Positions 15,695 through 23,820 of a DNA stretch of 64,000 nt are shown piece after piece. The first letter of the stretch is position 1. Every line of letters starts with the position of its first letter. The notes beneath the pieces are model-generated. The model was not told the origin of the DNA and searched no databases. It was given only the letters and a program-made list of their open reading frames with translations. The stretch is from Bradyrhizobium sp. LMTR 3 (GTDB taxonomy: Bacteria; Pseudomonadota; Alphaproteobacteria; Rhizobiales; Xanthobacteraceae), in the NCBI RefSeq assembly GCF_001693485.1, contig NZ_MAXC01000043.1, positions 310,001 through 374,000 on the forward strand, in the 5' to 3' direction. The translations under genes and the position numbers were made by a program.

Positions 15695-16423
15695 TCAAAT
15701 CCCGAGATACCGGTGCTGCAGGTCCGGCTCGGCAATTAACTGCTCGCTGGTCCCCGTCCACACCGTGCGGCCGCGCTCGATGATGTAGTGGCGGTCGGCG
15801 ATGCGGGAGAGGTTGGCGACGTTCTTGTCGATGACGAGCACGGATTGGCCGCGGCCCTTCAGCATCGACAGGCAGTTCCAGATTTCCTCGCGGATCAGCG
15901 GTGCGAGGCCTTCGGTGGCTTCGTCGAGGACGAGAAGTTTTGGGTTGGTCATCAGCGCGCGGCCGATCGCCAGCATCTGCTGCTCGCCGCCGGACAAGGT
16001 CACGCCCATGTTGTTGCCGCGCTCGGCGAGCCGCGGAAACAGCGCGTGGATCTTGTCGATGGTCCAGGGATCGGAGTTGCCTGAGCGGTTGCCCGAAGCC
16101 GCCACCAGATTCTCGTAGACCGTCAGGTTCGGAAAGATCTGGCGGCCTTCCGGCACCAGGCCGATGCCGAGTTTTGCGATTCTGTAGGACGGCAGGCTGC
16201 GCACTTGCTCACCCGCGAAGCGGATCGTGCCCGCGCGGGCCGGCGTCATGCCCATGATGGAGCGGATGGTCGTGGTCTTGCCCATGCCGTTGCGGCCCAT
16301 CAGGGCTACCATCTCGCCGGCGCGCACTTTCAGCGACACGCCGAACAGCACCTGGCTGAGGCCGTAGCAGGTCTCAACGCCGTCGATTTCCAGCAGGGTC
16401 TCAGCCATTTTGGACTCAGCCAT
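15695..16423 (-). CDS. livF: LIV-type ABC transporter ATP-binding protein LivF
   Basis: One of two ATPases driving a hydrophobic/branched amino-acid or aromatic-acid importer. Its 242 residues include Walker A GRNGMGKTT (about 43-51), the signature LSGGEQQ and Walker B LLVLDEATEGLAP, with the short LivF-type C terminus. It overlaps the end of livG by eight bases, so the pair is translationally coupled; a start at 16408 (MAETLLEI) is an alternative. It is the last gene of the livKHMGF-like operon. Substrate is not determined; the box and Rieske genes nearby make an aromatic acid plausible. Confidence 0.93.
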   Translation of the reverse strand: MAESKMAETLLEIDGVETCYGLSQVLFGVSLKVRAGEMVALMGRNGMGKTTTIRSIMGMTPARAGTIRFAGEQVRSLPSYRIAKLGIGLVPEGRQIFPNLTVYENLVAASGNRSGNSDPWTIDKIHALFPRLAERGNNMGVTLSGGEQQMLAIGRALMTNPKLLVLDEATEGLAPLIREEIWNCLSMLKGRGQSVLVIDKNVANLSRIADRHYIIERGRTVWTGTSEQLIAEPDLQHRYLGI

Positions 16424-17195
16424 GGCGCGTCACCGCATGCTGCTCGCCGAGATAGGCGCGCTTGACTTCCTCATTGTTGCGGATGGCTTCGGGATCGCCG
16501 GACGCGATCACGCGACCATAGACCAGCACGGTGATACGGTCGGCCAGCGCGAACACCGCCTCCATGTCGTGCTCGACCAGCACGATGGTGACTTCCTTCC
16601 GCAATTCCTTCAGCAGCGCCACCATGCGCGCGGATTCGGTGACGCCGAGGCCGGCCATCGGCTCGTCGAGCAGCAGCAATTGCGGCTTGGTGGCGAGCGC
16701 CACCGCCAGCTCGAGCTCGCGCTGTTCGCCGTGGCTCAATTCCGACACCAGCACATCGGCGCGTTTGGCGAGCCCTACCCGCGCGAGCGCCGCCTGCGCC
16801 GCGTCGCGCAGATGCCTCTCCTTGCGGGCCGCGCCCCAGAAGCGGAACGAGTGGCCGTCATGCGCCTGGGCTGCGAGCGCGACATTGTCGGCTGCGGTAA
16901 AATCCGGCAGCAGGCAGGTGATCTGGAACGAGCGCGCCAGGCCAAGCCGGCTGCGCTGATAGGACGGCAGCCAGGTGACGTCGCGGCCGGCGAAGTGAAT
17001 GGCGCCGGAATTCGGCATTAATTGTCCGGTCAACTGGCTGATCAGCGTCGTCTTGCCGGCACCGTTGGGGCCAATGATAGCGTGCAGTTCGCCCGGCAAC
17101 ACGTCGAGCGACAGATTGTCGGTGGCCTTGATGCCGCCGAAGCGGCGGACCAGGCTTTCGACGCGAAGCAAGGGATCAGCCAAAGAATCAACCAC
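16416..17195 (-). CDS. livG: LIV-type ABC transporter ATP-binding protein LivG
   Basis: The larger ATPase of the pair, 259 residues. Walker A is GPNGAGKTT (near 41-49), the signature is LSHGEQRELELAVALA and Walker B is LLLLDEPMAGLG; the C-terminal RAYLGEQHA extension is the LivG type (YLGE). The 5' end overlaps livM by eight bases and the 3' end overlaps livF by eight bases, consistent with one transcript. It would form a heterodimer with LivF on the cytoplasmic face of the LivHM channel. Confidence 0.93.
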   Translation of the reverse strand: MVDSLADPLLRVESLVRRFGGIKATDNLSLDVLPGELHAIIGPNGAGKTTLISQLTGQLMPNSGAIHFAGRDVTWLPSYQRSRLGLARSFQITCLLPDFTAADNVALAAQAHDGHSFRFWGAARKERHLRDAAQAALARVGLAKRADVLVSELSHGEQRELELAVALATKPQLLLLDEPMAGLGVTESARMVALLKELRKEVTIVLVEHDMEAVFALADRITVLVYGRVIASGDPEAIRNNEEVKRAYLGEQHAVTRHG

Positions 17196-18135
17196 GGCTC
17201 AACCTCCCGAGCAGTCCCATGATGCCGCCGCGCGCGAACAGCACGATCAGCAGCAACAGCGGGCCCATGATCAACGCCCAGTATTCGGTAAACTGCGACA
17301 ACAGCTCTTCCAGCAGCAGAAACACGATGGTGCCGATGACAGGCCCGAACAGCGATCCCATGCCGCCGAACACCACCATCACCATGAGTTCGCCGGAGCG
17401 CGTCCAGTACATCGTGGCCGGGCTGATGAAATCCGTGTTGTTGGCGAGCAGCGCGCCGGCAAGGCCACAGATCGTGCCTGAGATCACGAAGCAGACCAGG
17501 CGGTAACGGTTGGCGTGGAAGCCGATGGCCTGCATGCGCTGCTCGTTGGAGCGCACGCCCTGCACCACCATGCCAAACCGCGAATTGATCATGCGCCAGA
17601 TCAGATAGACGCCGCCGAACAGGCAGGCCAGGCAGAGATAGTAGAACTGCACGCGGTTCGACATGTCGATGAGGCCGCCGAAATTGCTGCGCTTGTAGAT
17701 GGTGAGGCCGTCGTCGCCGCCATAACGCGAAAGACCTGAGGCTATGTAATAAGCCATCTGCGCAAAGGCGAGCGTGATCATGATGAAATAGACGCCGCGG
17801 GTGCGTAAGCTGAGCGCGCCGATCACCAGCGCATAGAGCGCGGACACCGCGAGCGCGACCGGCCACTGGATGAAGCCGGAGCCGATGCCTTCATAGGCGA
17901 GAATGCCTACGGCATAGCCGCCGATGCCGAGATAGGCGGCGTGGCCAAAGCTCATCATGCCGCCATAACCCATGATGAGATTGAGGCTCGCGGCCGCCAG
18001 CGCGAAGATGACGATGCGGGTGAACAGCGTCAGGATGAAAATATTGCCGGTCAGTGCCGAATAGGCCGGCAGCAAGGCGAGGCCAAGCGCGACGAGCGCC
18101 ACGATGACGTTGCGGGCGTTGATGTGAGATTTCAT
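17188..18135 (-). CDS. livM: LIV-type ABC transporter permease LivM
   Basis: A 315-residue integral membrane permease with about nine to ten hydrophobic segments. It has the LivM N terminus (VALVALGLALLPAYSALTGN) and the conserved GYGGMMSFGHAAYLGIGGYA loop that contacts the ATPases. It pairs with LivH to form the channel. Its ATG overlaps the livH stop codon (ATGA at 18132-18135). The protein ends in a short basic tail (LLGRLSRG). Confidence 0.93.
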   Translation of the reverse strand: MKSHINARNVIVALVALGLALLPAYSALTGNIFILTLFTRIVIFALAAASLNLIMGYGGMMSFGHAAYLGIGGYAVGILAYEGIGSGFIQWPVALAVSALYALVIGALSLRTRGVYFIMITLAFAQMAYYIASGLSRYGGDDGLTIYKRSNFGGLIDMSNRVQFYYLCLACLFGGVYLIWRMINSRFGMVVQGVRSNEQRMQAIGFHANRYRLVCFVISGTICGLAGALLANNTDFISPATMYWTRSGELMVMVVFGGMGSLFGPVIGTIVFLLLEELLSQFTEYWALIMGPLLLLIVLFARGGIMGLLGRLSRG

Positions 18136-19049
18136 CGCTTGGCAGCCGGAAACAGCCCCTCCGGCCGCACGACGAGGACGATGGCCATCAGGAGATAGAT
18201 CAGCATCGACGACAATGCGGGTGCGGCGGTGGAAGCGGCGGCGGAACTCAGCACGGTGCGCAGGAGATCGGGCAGGAAGGCGCGGCCGAGCGTATCGATC
18301 ATCCCGACGAAGATCGCGGCCATGAACGCGCCGCGGATCGAGCCGATGCCGCCGATCACGATGATGACGAAAGCGAGAATCAGGATGTTCTCGCCCATGC
18401 CGATCTGCACCGTGAGGATCGGCGCCTGCATCAGCCCGGCCAGCCCCGCGAGCGCCGCGCCAAGCCCGAACACCAGCGTAAACAACAGCTTGATGTTGAT
18501 GCCGAGCGCGCCGATCATCTCACGGTTGGACGCGCCGGCGCGGATCAACATGCCGATCCTGGTCCGCATCACCACGATATAAAGCAATGCCGCAACCGCC
18601 AGCGCGACCACGATGATCGACAGCCGGTAGGCCGGATAGAACACGCCGGGGACGATCTGCACGGGGACGGTCAGCCAGGCCGGCAGCGGCAGCGACAGGC
18701 CGGCGGGGCCCCAGATCAGCCGCACCGCGTCGTTGAAGAACAGGATCAGCCCGAAGGTCGCCAGCACCTGATCGAGATGATCGCGGCCGTAGAGATGTCG
18801 CAGTGCGATGAATTCGAGCGCGATGCCCAGCAGCAGCGTGGCGCCGAGCGCCAACAATATGCCGAGCACAAAACTATTCGTCCAGGCGACAAAGGTCGCC
18901 GCGAAATAGGCGCCCATCATGTAGAGCGAGCCATGCGCCAGATTGACGAAGTCCATGATGCCGAACACCAGCGTCAAGCCGGCCGCCAGCAGGAACAGCA
19001 ACAGCCCGAACTGCAGGCCGTTCAGCGATTGTTCGATAAGGACGAGCAT
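18132..19049 (-). CDS. livH: LIV-type ABC transporter permease LivH
   Basis: A 305-residue permease with multiple hydrophobic spans and LivH hallmarks: the N-terminal NGLQFGLLLFLLAAGLTLVFGIMDFVN and the MGAYF segment, then VVMRTRIGMLIRAGASNREM (the EAA-like loop) and VIIVIGGIGSIRGAFMAAI near the end. It partners LivM. The start lacks a strong ribosome-binding site and lies just after a palindromic repeat that separates it from the binding-protein gene 260 bases upstream. Confidence 0.93.
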   Translation of the reverse strand: MLVLIEQSLNGLQFGLLLFLLAAGLTLVFGIMDFVNLAHGSLYMMGAYFAATFVAWTNSFVLGILLALGATLLLGIALEFIALRHLYGRDHLDQVLATFGLILFFNDAVRLIWGPAGLSLPLPAWLTVPVQIVPGVFYPAYRLSIIVVALAVAALLYIVVMRTRIGMLIRAGASNREMIGALGINIKLLFTLVFGLGAALAGLAGLMQAPILTVQIGMGENILILAFVIIVIGGIGSIRGAFMAAIFVGMIDTLGRAFLPDLLRTVLSSAAASTAAPALSSMLIYLLMAIVLVVRPEGLFPAAKR

Positions 19050-19067
19050 GAACCTAAAACTCTGGGC

Positions 19068-19190
19068 CTAGAGCGGGATGACTCGTCATCCCGCTCTATG
19101 TCTATGATCTGGGCATGATCTTTTCGGAAAACCGGGATCCACTTTGCACTAACGTGGCCCTCCGGGTCCGGATCATGCCCTAACAAAACA
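19068..19190. repeat. GAGCGGGATGA...TCATCCCGCTC palindromic repeat upstream of livH
   Basis: A hairpin at 19071-19096 has 11-bp arms (GAGCGGGATGA/TCATCCCGCTC). It is followed by a second inverted pair, GGGCATGATC (19111-19120) and GATCATGCCC (19171-19180), around TTTTCGGAAAACCGG. This is a common Bradyrhizobium-type intergenic element. Sitting between the binding-protein gene and livH, it could lower permease expression relative to the binding protein. Confidence 0.85.
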
Positions 19191-19309
19191 GCGGCAGCAC
19201 ACCTGCGCCGCCGCCATTTTTCTTGTTGGGCGGATGATCTGTCGTTAACCGCCCCCGGGGTCAAGCCCGAGGGCACGCTCCGCCGATCATGCACCGGCCA
19301 TGCCAACAA

Positions 19310-20485
19310 TCACTTCTTCATCGGACATTTGTCGTGGAAGCGATCCTGATCGTCCTTGACGATGGTGGCCACCGTCTTCAGCGAAAGCTGGCCGTCGGCA
19401 TCCTTGACCACGTCCTGCAGGTAGAAATTCTGGATCGGAATGTGATTGTTGCCGTATTTGAACGGGCCGCGCACGGACTTGAAGTTGGCCTTCTCCATCT
19501 CGGCCTTCATCTCGTCCTTCTTCGAGGTGTCGCCCTTCACCGCGACGACAGCGCTGTTGATCAGGTTCGCAGCGTCATAGGACTGGGCGCCGTAGAAGGT
19601 CGGGCGCAGGCCGGTGTACTTCTTGCGGTAGTCCTCGACGAACTTCTTGTTCTCAGGGAACGGCAAATCGTTGACCCATTGCTGCGCGCCGGGCACGCCG
19701 ATTGCATTGTCCTTCTGCAGCGGCAGCGACAATTCGTCGATGGTAAACGCAGTATAGAGCGGGATCTGCCCCTTGAGGCCGGCCTGGGCGTATTGATTGA
19801 GGAACTGGACACCGGCCGCGCCCGGATAGAACACGAAGATCGACTCGGCCTTGGAATTCTTGGCCTTGGTGAGCTCGGCGGAGAAGTCGAGCTGGCTCGG
19901 CCACACCGTGTATTCCTCGCCGACGACCTGGCCCTTGAAGGTGCTCTTGACGCCGGCCAGCATGTCCTTGCCGGCGGCGTAGTTCGGGCCGATCAGGAAC
20001 ACTGATTTCACGCCCTTCTGGTTCATGTAGGTGCCGACCGCCTGCGGGGTCTGGTCGTTCTGCCAGGAGGTCGAGAACACGTAAGGCGAACAGAGATCGC
20101 CGGCGAGCTGCGAGGGGCCGGCATTGGACGTGATCAGGAAGGTCTTTGAATCGACCGCGGTCTTCAGCGAGGCCAACAGCACGTTCGACCAGATATAGCC
20201 AACGACGAAATCGACCTTGTCGGACTGGATCAGCTTTTCGGTCTTCTGCTTGCCGACATCGGGCTTCTGGCCGTCGTCTTCATAGATCACCTCGACCGGC
20301 TTGCCGCCCATCTTGCGGCCGAGATGGTCGAGCGCCAGCTCGAACGAGTTGCGCATGTCGTTGCCGATCACAGCGGTCGGGCCGCTGAAGGTCGAAACAA
20401 AGCCGATTTTGATGGTGTCGCCAGCGAGCGCGGGCTGCGCCAGCGCCAGAATTGTTGCGCTCGCCAGCCAGAATGCCTTTTTCAT
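19310..20485 (-). CDS. LIV-type ABC transporter substrate-binding protein
   Basis: A periplasmic binding protein of 391 residues with a clear signal peptide (MKKAFWLASATILALAQPALA) and the type I binding fold (IKIGFVSTFSGPTAVIGNDM, DFVVGYIWSNVLLASL, FLIGPNYAAGKDML). The ATG at 20485 is preferred over one 24 bases upstream because AGGAGGGG lies seven to eight bases before it. It is the first gene of the LIV-type operon with livHMGF downstream. The ligand is unknown; relatives bind branched amino acids, amides or aromatic acids. Confidence 0.92.
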   Translation of the reverse strand: MKKAFWLASATILALAQPALAGDTIKIGFVSTFSGPTAVIGNDMRNSFELALDHLGRKMGGKPVEVIYEDDGQKPDVGKQKTEKLIQSDKVDFVVGYIWSNVLLASLKTAVDSKTFLITSNAGPSQLAGDLCSPYVFSTSWQNDQTPQAVGTYMNQKGVKSVFLIGPNYAAGKDMLAGVKSTFKGQVVGEEYTVWPSQLDFSAELTKAKNSKAESIFVFYPGAAGVQFLNQYAQAGLKGQIPLYTAFTIDELSLPLQKDNAIGVPGAQQWVNDLPFPENKKFVEDYRKKYTGLRPTFYGAQSYDAANLINSAVVAVKGDTSKKDEMKAEMEKANFKSVRGPFKYGNNHIPIQNFYLQDVVKDADGQLSLKTVATIVKDDQDRFHDKCPMKK

Positions 20486-20912
20486 AACCACTCCCCTCCT
20501 GTTTATCACTCAAAACCCGGTCAACCGGGCGACCGGCAACGCTTGCTCCGCGCGCCTCTTATCTGTGAGGTATTTTGTGCGCGAATTCGCCGGTCAGCGG
20601 CAAGCATGAACCCAAGACTCCGGTTAGAACCTTCGGCGCATGCTTAAGCCACCTGCACCATAATTCGCGGACGGCGGGAATGGCAAGAATTATAATGCCG
20701 GTTGGTCCGACGGGCCAAGGGACCGACCAAGGGGCCGGCTGGGAGGTATTACCTGACGTTTTCAATCTCCCCTCGCCTCCATCCATGAAAGGCTCGAGAT
20801 CAATATCGAGGACGCTCGGCAACGCCGCCTCACAAAATCATTTTAGGCTTAAAGTAATTTTTCGCAAGAGTGGAATCGCGTACTCCCACCTTCACCTTCC
20901 GGAAGCGCTCGT
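20486..20912. other. 427-base gap: promoter side of the LIV operon and 3' side of the sigma gene
   Basis: No gene is seen. The right part near 20830-20875 is AT-rich. The centre contains AAGAATTATAAT (20685-20696), also found upstream of the benzoate-CoA ligase gene. The region near 20700-20745 has GGTC/GACC inverted segments (GGTCCGACGGGCC, GGGACCGACC). It must carry the leftward promoter for the binding-protein gene; no confident -35/-10 pair was chosen. Confidence 0.5.
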
Positions 20913-21800
20913 TCAGATCAGATATTCAGCGCCATCGATGACGTAAGGCGCGTGGCGGAAATCCCGGATGGTCGCGACCTTGCCGGCCGACCAGCCCAGC
21001 AGCACGAAATATTTCGGCTTGGCATCGCCTTCGTTGGGATCGAACACCAGGATGGCGGGACGCCCCTCCACCAGGCCCGCCGCCAGGCGCCAGTCGCTGA
21101 CCTTGTCGTAATTGCCGAAATAGCGGGACACTTCGGCTTTGCCACGCAAGTGGGTCCTGCTGACGAGATCGAGCCGGACATCGTCCGAGATCATGGCGCG
21201 GATGGCATCGAAATCGCGCGCGTTGAAATGGGCGACATAGGCGCCGAGCCGCTCGCGATCGGCGTCGGATAGTTTTTGTTGCGGCGCGTCGTCCGGCTCG
21301 TCGGCAATTTCACGCAACTGCGCGCGGCCGCGATGCAGCGCGGCCTTGGCCGCCGGCAGGCTGCAATCCATCACCTCGCAGATTTCCTTCAGCGAGCAGC
21401 CGAGCACGTCCATCAGGATCACGCTCGCACGCTGTGGCACCGGCAGCCGCATGAAGATACGCAAGGAGGTCGCGGCGACCTGGCGGCTCGCCACGGCATC
21501 GAGCTGGTCAACGATCATGTCCACCTCCGCTGGTCCCCGGAGTGCCTCCTGGCGCTTGCGCCGGCGCAGAAAATCCAGCGCGGTGTTGTGCGCGATGCGA
21601 AACAGCCAGCCTTCGGGATTGCCGAGCGTGCCGGCGGAGGCATGCGCCTCCACCGCCTTGATCATGGTATCCTGCAGCACGTCCTCGCCGTCGATGACAG
21701 AGCCCACCATGCGCGCACAGTAGCGATGCAGCCTTGGGCGCATCGCCGCCAGCAAGCGCTCGATGTCGAACGTGGCGGACGTCTCAGGACCTACTGTCAT
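20913..21800 (-). CDS. ECF sigma factor with C-terminal SnoaL-like domain
   Basis: A 295-residue extracytoplasmic-function sigma factor. Region 2 is at about 15-80 (LHRYCARMVGSVIDGEDVLQDTMIKAVEA, GWLFRIAHNTALDFLRRRKR) and region 4 at about 120-170 (VPQRASVILMDVLGCSLKEICEVMDCS, AAKAALHRGRAQLRE). The remaining 120 residues form an NTF2/SnoaL-like domain (YVAHFNARDFDAIRAMISDDVRLDL). In ECF families with this tail it regulates the sigma factor in cis, replacing a separate anti-sigma. The ATG directly abuts the stop codon of the upstream gene (TGAATG), so the two are translationally coupled. Confidence 0.9.
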   Translation of the reverse strand: MTVGPETSATFDIERLLAAMRPRLHRYCARMVGSVIDGEDVLQDTMIKAVEAHASAGTLGNPEGWLFRIAHNTALDFLRRRKRQEALRGPAEVDMIVDQLDAVASRQVAATSLRIFMRLPVPQRASVILMDVLGCSLKEICEVMDCSLPAAKAALHRGRAQLREIADEPDDAPQQKLSDADRERLGAYVAHFNARDFDAIRAMISDDVRLDLVSRTHLRGKAEVSRYFGNYDKVSDWRLAAGLVEGRPAILVFDPNEGDAKPKYFVLLGWSAGKVATIRDFRHAPYVIDGAEYLI

Positions 21801-22130
21801 TCAGACTCCGGCAAGCGCGCTCTCGGTCTCGCGCAACATGCGATAATTGCCGACGACGGTCACGCCTTTCGGCAGCGGCGGTTCGGTGCAACGCTCGCGA
21901 ATGCCGTTCTGGAAGGCCTGAAACGCCGCCAGTTTCGGCAAGGCGCTGGAGCCGTCGTCGGCTGCGGTCTCGACGAAATGGATGAACGTATCATCCTCCA
22001 GCCGCAACGACAGATAGCGAAAGCCCTCCGGCTGGGCCGCCTGCAATTCGACGAACACCGCCGCCACCAATTCGGCGTTCCTGTCGCTCATTTCCGGCTT
22101 GGTTTTGTACCTGATCACGGTCCGTCTCAT
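21801..22130 (-). CDS. Small ABM/dimeric alpha-beta-barrel-like protein coupled to the ECF sigma factor
   Basis: A 109-residue protein (MRRTVIRYKTKPEMSDRNAELV...) with the layout of a dimeric alpha/beta barrel: a first strand followed by a long helix (NAELVAAVFVELQAAQ), then YLSLRLEDDTFIHFVE and a final ERCTEPPLPKGVTVVGNYRML. This resembles antibiotic-biosynthesis-monooxygenase-type domains. The start at 22130 has GAGGAGA just upstream. Its stop codon is followed at once by the sigma-factor ATG. Such proteins often accompany SnoaL-tailed ECFs; whether it is a sensor or an enzyme is unknown. Confidence 0.75.
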   Translation of the reverse strand: MRRTVIRYKTKPEMSDRNAELVAAVFVELQAAQPEGFRYLSLRLEDDTFIHFVETAADDGSSALPKLAAFQAFQNGIRERCTEPPLPKGVTVVGNYRMLRETESALAGV

Positions 22131-22215
22131 GGCATTCTCCTCATTTTGCGGCCATCTCGACCCCAAGGACGTTTCGGAACGGGCAAAGGATGCGATGGCA
22201 GGAAATTTATTTTGC

Positions 22216-22402
22216 CGTCGTCCCTGCGACCCGTCTTCGCCAAGGCTTCGCCGGGGTTTGGCGTAGGGCTCGCCGAAGCTTTAGCGAAGGCGGCACGCAG
22301 GGACCCATAACCACAGGATTTTGTTGTGGCGCTGTGCTGCGGCTCCAGCGTTCTCAACAATGCCCTTCTGTGGTTGGGTCCCGGCTCAAGGCCGGGACGA
22401 CA
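22216..22402. repeat. GTCGTCCCTGCG/CCATAACCACAGG repeat with nested GAAGCTT palindrome
   Basis: The left arm GTCGTCCCTGCG is interrupted by a stretch rich in CTTCGCCAAGGCTTCG / CGAAGCTTTAGCGAAGG inverted units before CGCAGGGACCCATAACCACAGG. The right half (TGTGGTTGGGTCCCGGCTCAAGGCCGGGACGACA) closes the element. It fills the 382-base space between divergent genes (the ABM-like gene and ndh). The rest, 22403-22512, is presumably the ndh promoter. Confidence 0.85.
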
Positions 22403-22512
22403 GCACGATACGCGTTCGCTATCGGCCGATTGACAAAGACGTATTGGAGCGGAGCAGCAAATGGCTACATAATCCAATGCGTTGAGACATCTGAAACCGG
22501 GGTCGCATTCCC

Positions 22513-23787
22513 ATGACGACAGTGCCGAAAGAACCCCATCACGTCGTGATCGTCGGCGCCGGTTTCGGCGGTCTGGAGACCGCCTTTGGCCTCGCCGGAG
22601 CGCCGGTCCGGATCACACTGATCGACCGCCGCAACCATCATCTGTTCCAGCCACTGCTCTACCAGGTCGCGACCGCTTCACTGGCGACGTCGGAAATCGC
22701 CTGGCCGATCCGCTATCTCTTGCGTGGCCGCCCCGAAGTGACGACGCTGTTCGCCAATGTGAATGGCGTCGATGCCGCGGGAAAGCGCGTGCTGCTCGAA
22801 GACGGCGACACGATTTCCTACGACACGCTGATCCTCGCCACCGGCGCCCGCCATGCCTATTTCGGGCACGATGAATGGGAGCCGTTCGCACCGGGCCTGA
22901 AGACGCTGGAGGATGCCACGACGCTGCGGCGGCGCATCCTTGTCGCCTTCGAGCGCGCCGAGCGCGAAAAGGATCCGGCGCGGCGCGCGGCGCTACTCAC
23001 CTTCGTCATCATCGGCGCCGGCCCGACCGGCGTCGAAATGGCCGGAACGATCGCCGACCTCGCCAAGGACACGCTGCCGCCGGACTTTCGCAACATCGAT
23101 ACCCACAAGACCCGCGTTATCCTGATCGAGGCCGGCCCACGCGTGCTCGCGGGCTTTCCCGAAGACCTCTCTTCTTATGCGCAGCGCGCGCTGGAGGAAC
23201 TCGGCGTAGAAGTGGTGTTGGGGCAGCCGGTCACGGAATGTGCAATCGACGGCGTCGTCTATGGCGGCAACAGGCTGGAGGCCAGGACCATCGTCTGGGC
23301 GGCCGGCGTGCGCGCCTCGCGCGCGGCGGAATGGATGAAGGCGCCGGCCGACCGCGCCTACCGCCTGAAGGTCGAGCCTGATCTGACCGTACCCGGCCAT
23401 CCCGATGTCTTTGCCATCGGCGATACCGTGACGATCGCCGGCCCCGACGGCAATCCCGTGCCCGGCATCGCGCCGGCGGCCAAGCAGCAGGGGCGCTATG
23501 TGGCGGCGCTGATCAAGGCGCGCATCTCCGGCGGCACGCTGCCGCCGTTCCGCTATAAGCATGCCGGCAGTCTCGCGCAGATCGGCAAGAAGAAGGCCGT
23601 GATCGATTTTGGCCGCATCAAGCTGCGCGGCAATCTCGCCTGGTGGATATGGGGCATCGCCCACATCTACTTCCTGATCGGCCTGCGCAACCGCCTCAGC
23701 GTCGCCTTGAGCTGGCTGTGGATTCACGCCCGCGACCAGCGCGCCGCACGGCTGATCACGCAGGGCTCGAGCAAGGTCACGGGATAG
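22513..23787 (+). CDS. ndh: Type II NADH:quinone oxidoreductase (NDH-2)
   Basis: A 424-residue FAD enzyme that passes electrons from NADH to quinone without pumping protons. It has the N-terminal FAD loop VIVGAGFGGLETA, the conserved HLFQPLLYQVATASLA, a second dinucleotide site for NADH (VIIGAGPTGVEMAGTIADLA), FAIGDTVTI for FAD ribityl binding, and a C-terminal amphipathic region (LAWWIWGIAHIYFLIGLRNRL) that attaches it to the inner membrane. The start has an ATG after a moderate GC-rich leader. It stands alone, with the tannase-like gene convergent downstream. Confidence 0.95.
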   Translation: MTTVPKEPHHVVIVGAGFGGLETAFGLAGAPVRITLIDRRNHHLFQPLLYQVATASLATSEIAWPIRYLLRGRPEVTTLFANVNGVDAAGKRVLLEDGDTISYDTLILATGARHAYFGHDEWEPFAPGLKTLEDATTLRRRILVAFERAEREKDPARRAALLTFVIIGAGPTGVEMAGTIADLAKDTLPPDFRNIDTHKTRVILIEAGPRVLAGFPEDLSSYAQRALEELGVEVVLGQPVTECAIDGVVYGGNRLEARTIVWAAGVRASRAAEWMKAPADRAYRLKVEPDLTVPGHPDVFAIGDTVTIAGPDGNPVPGIAPAAKQQGRYVAALIKARISGGTLPPFRYKHAGSLAQIGKKKAVIDFGRIKLRGNLAWWIWGIAHIYFLIGLRNRLSVALSWLWIHARDQRAARLITQGSSKVTG

Positions 23788-23820
23788 GTTTCGTCGCTCA
23801 CGTTGAGCGGAGAAGACCTC

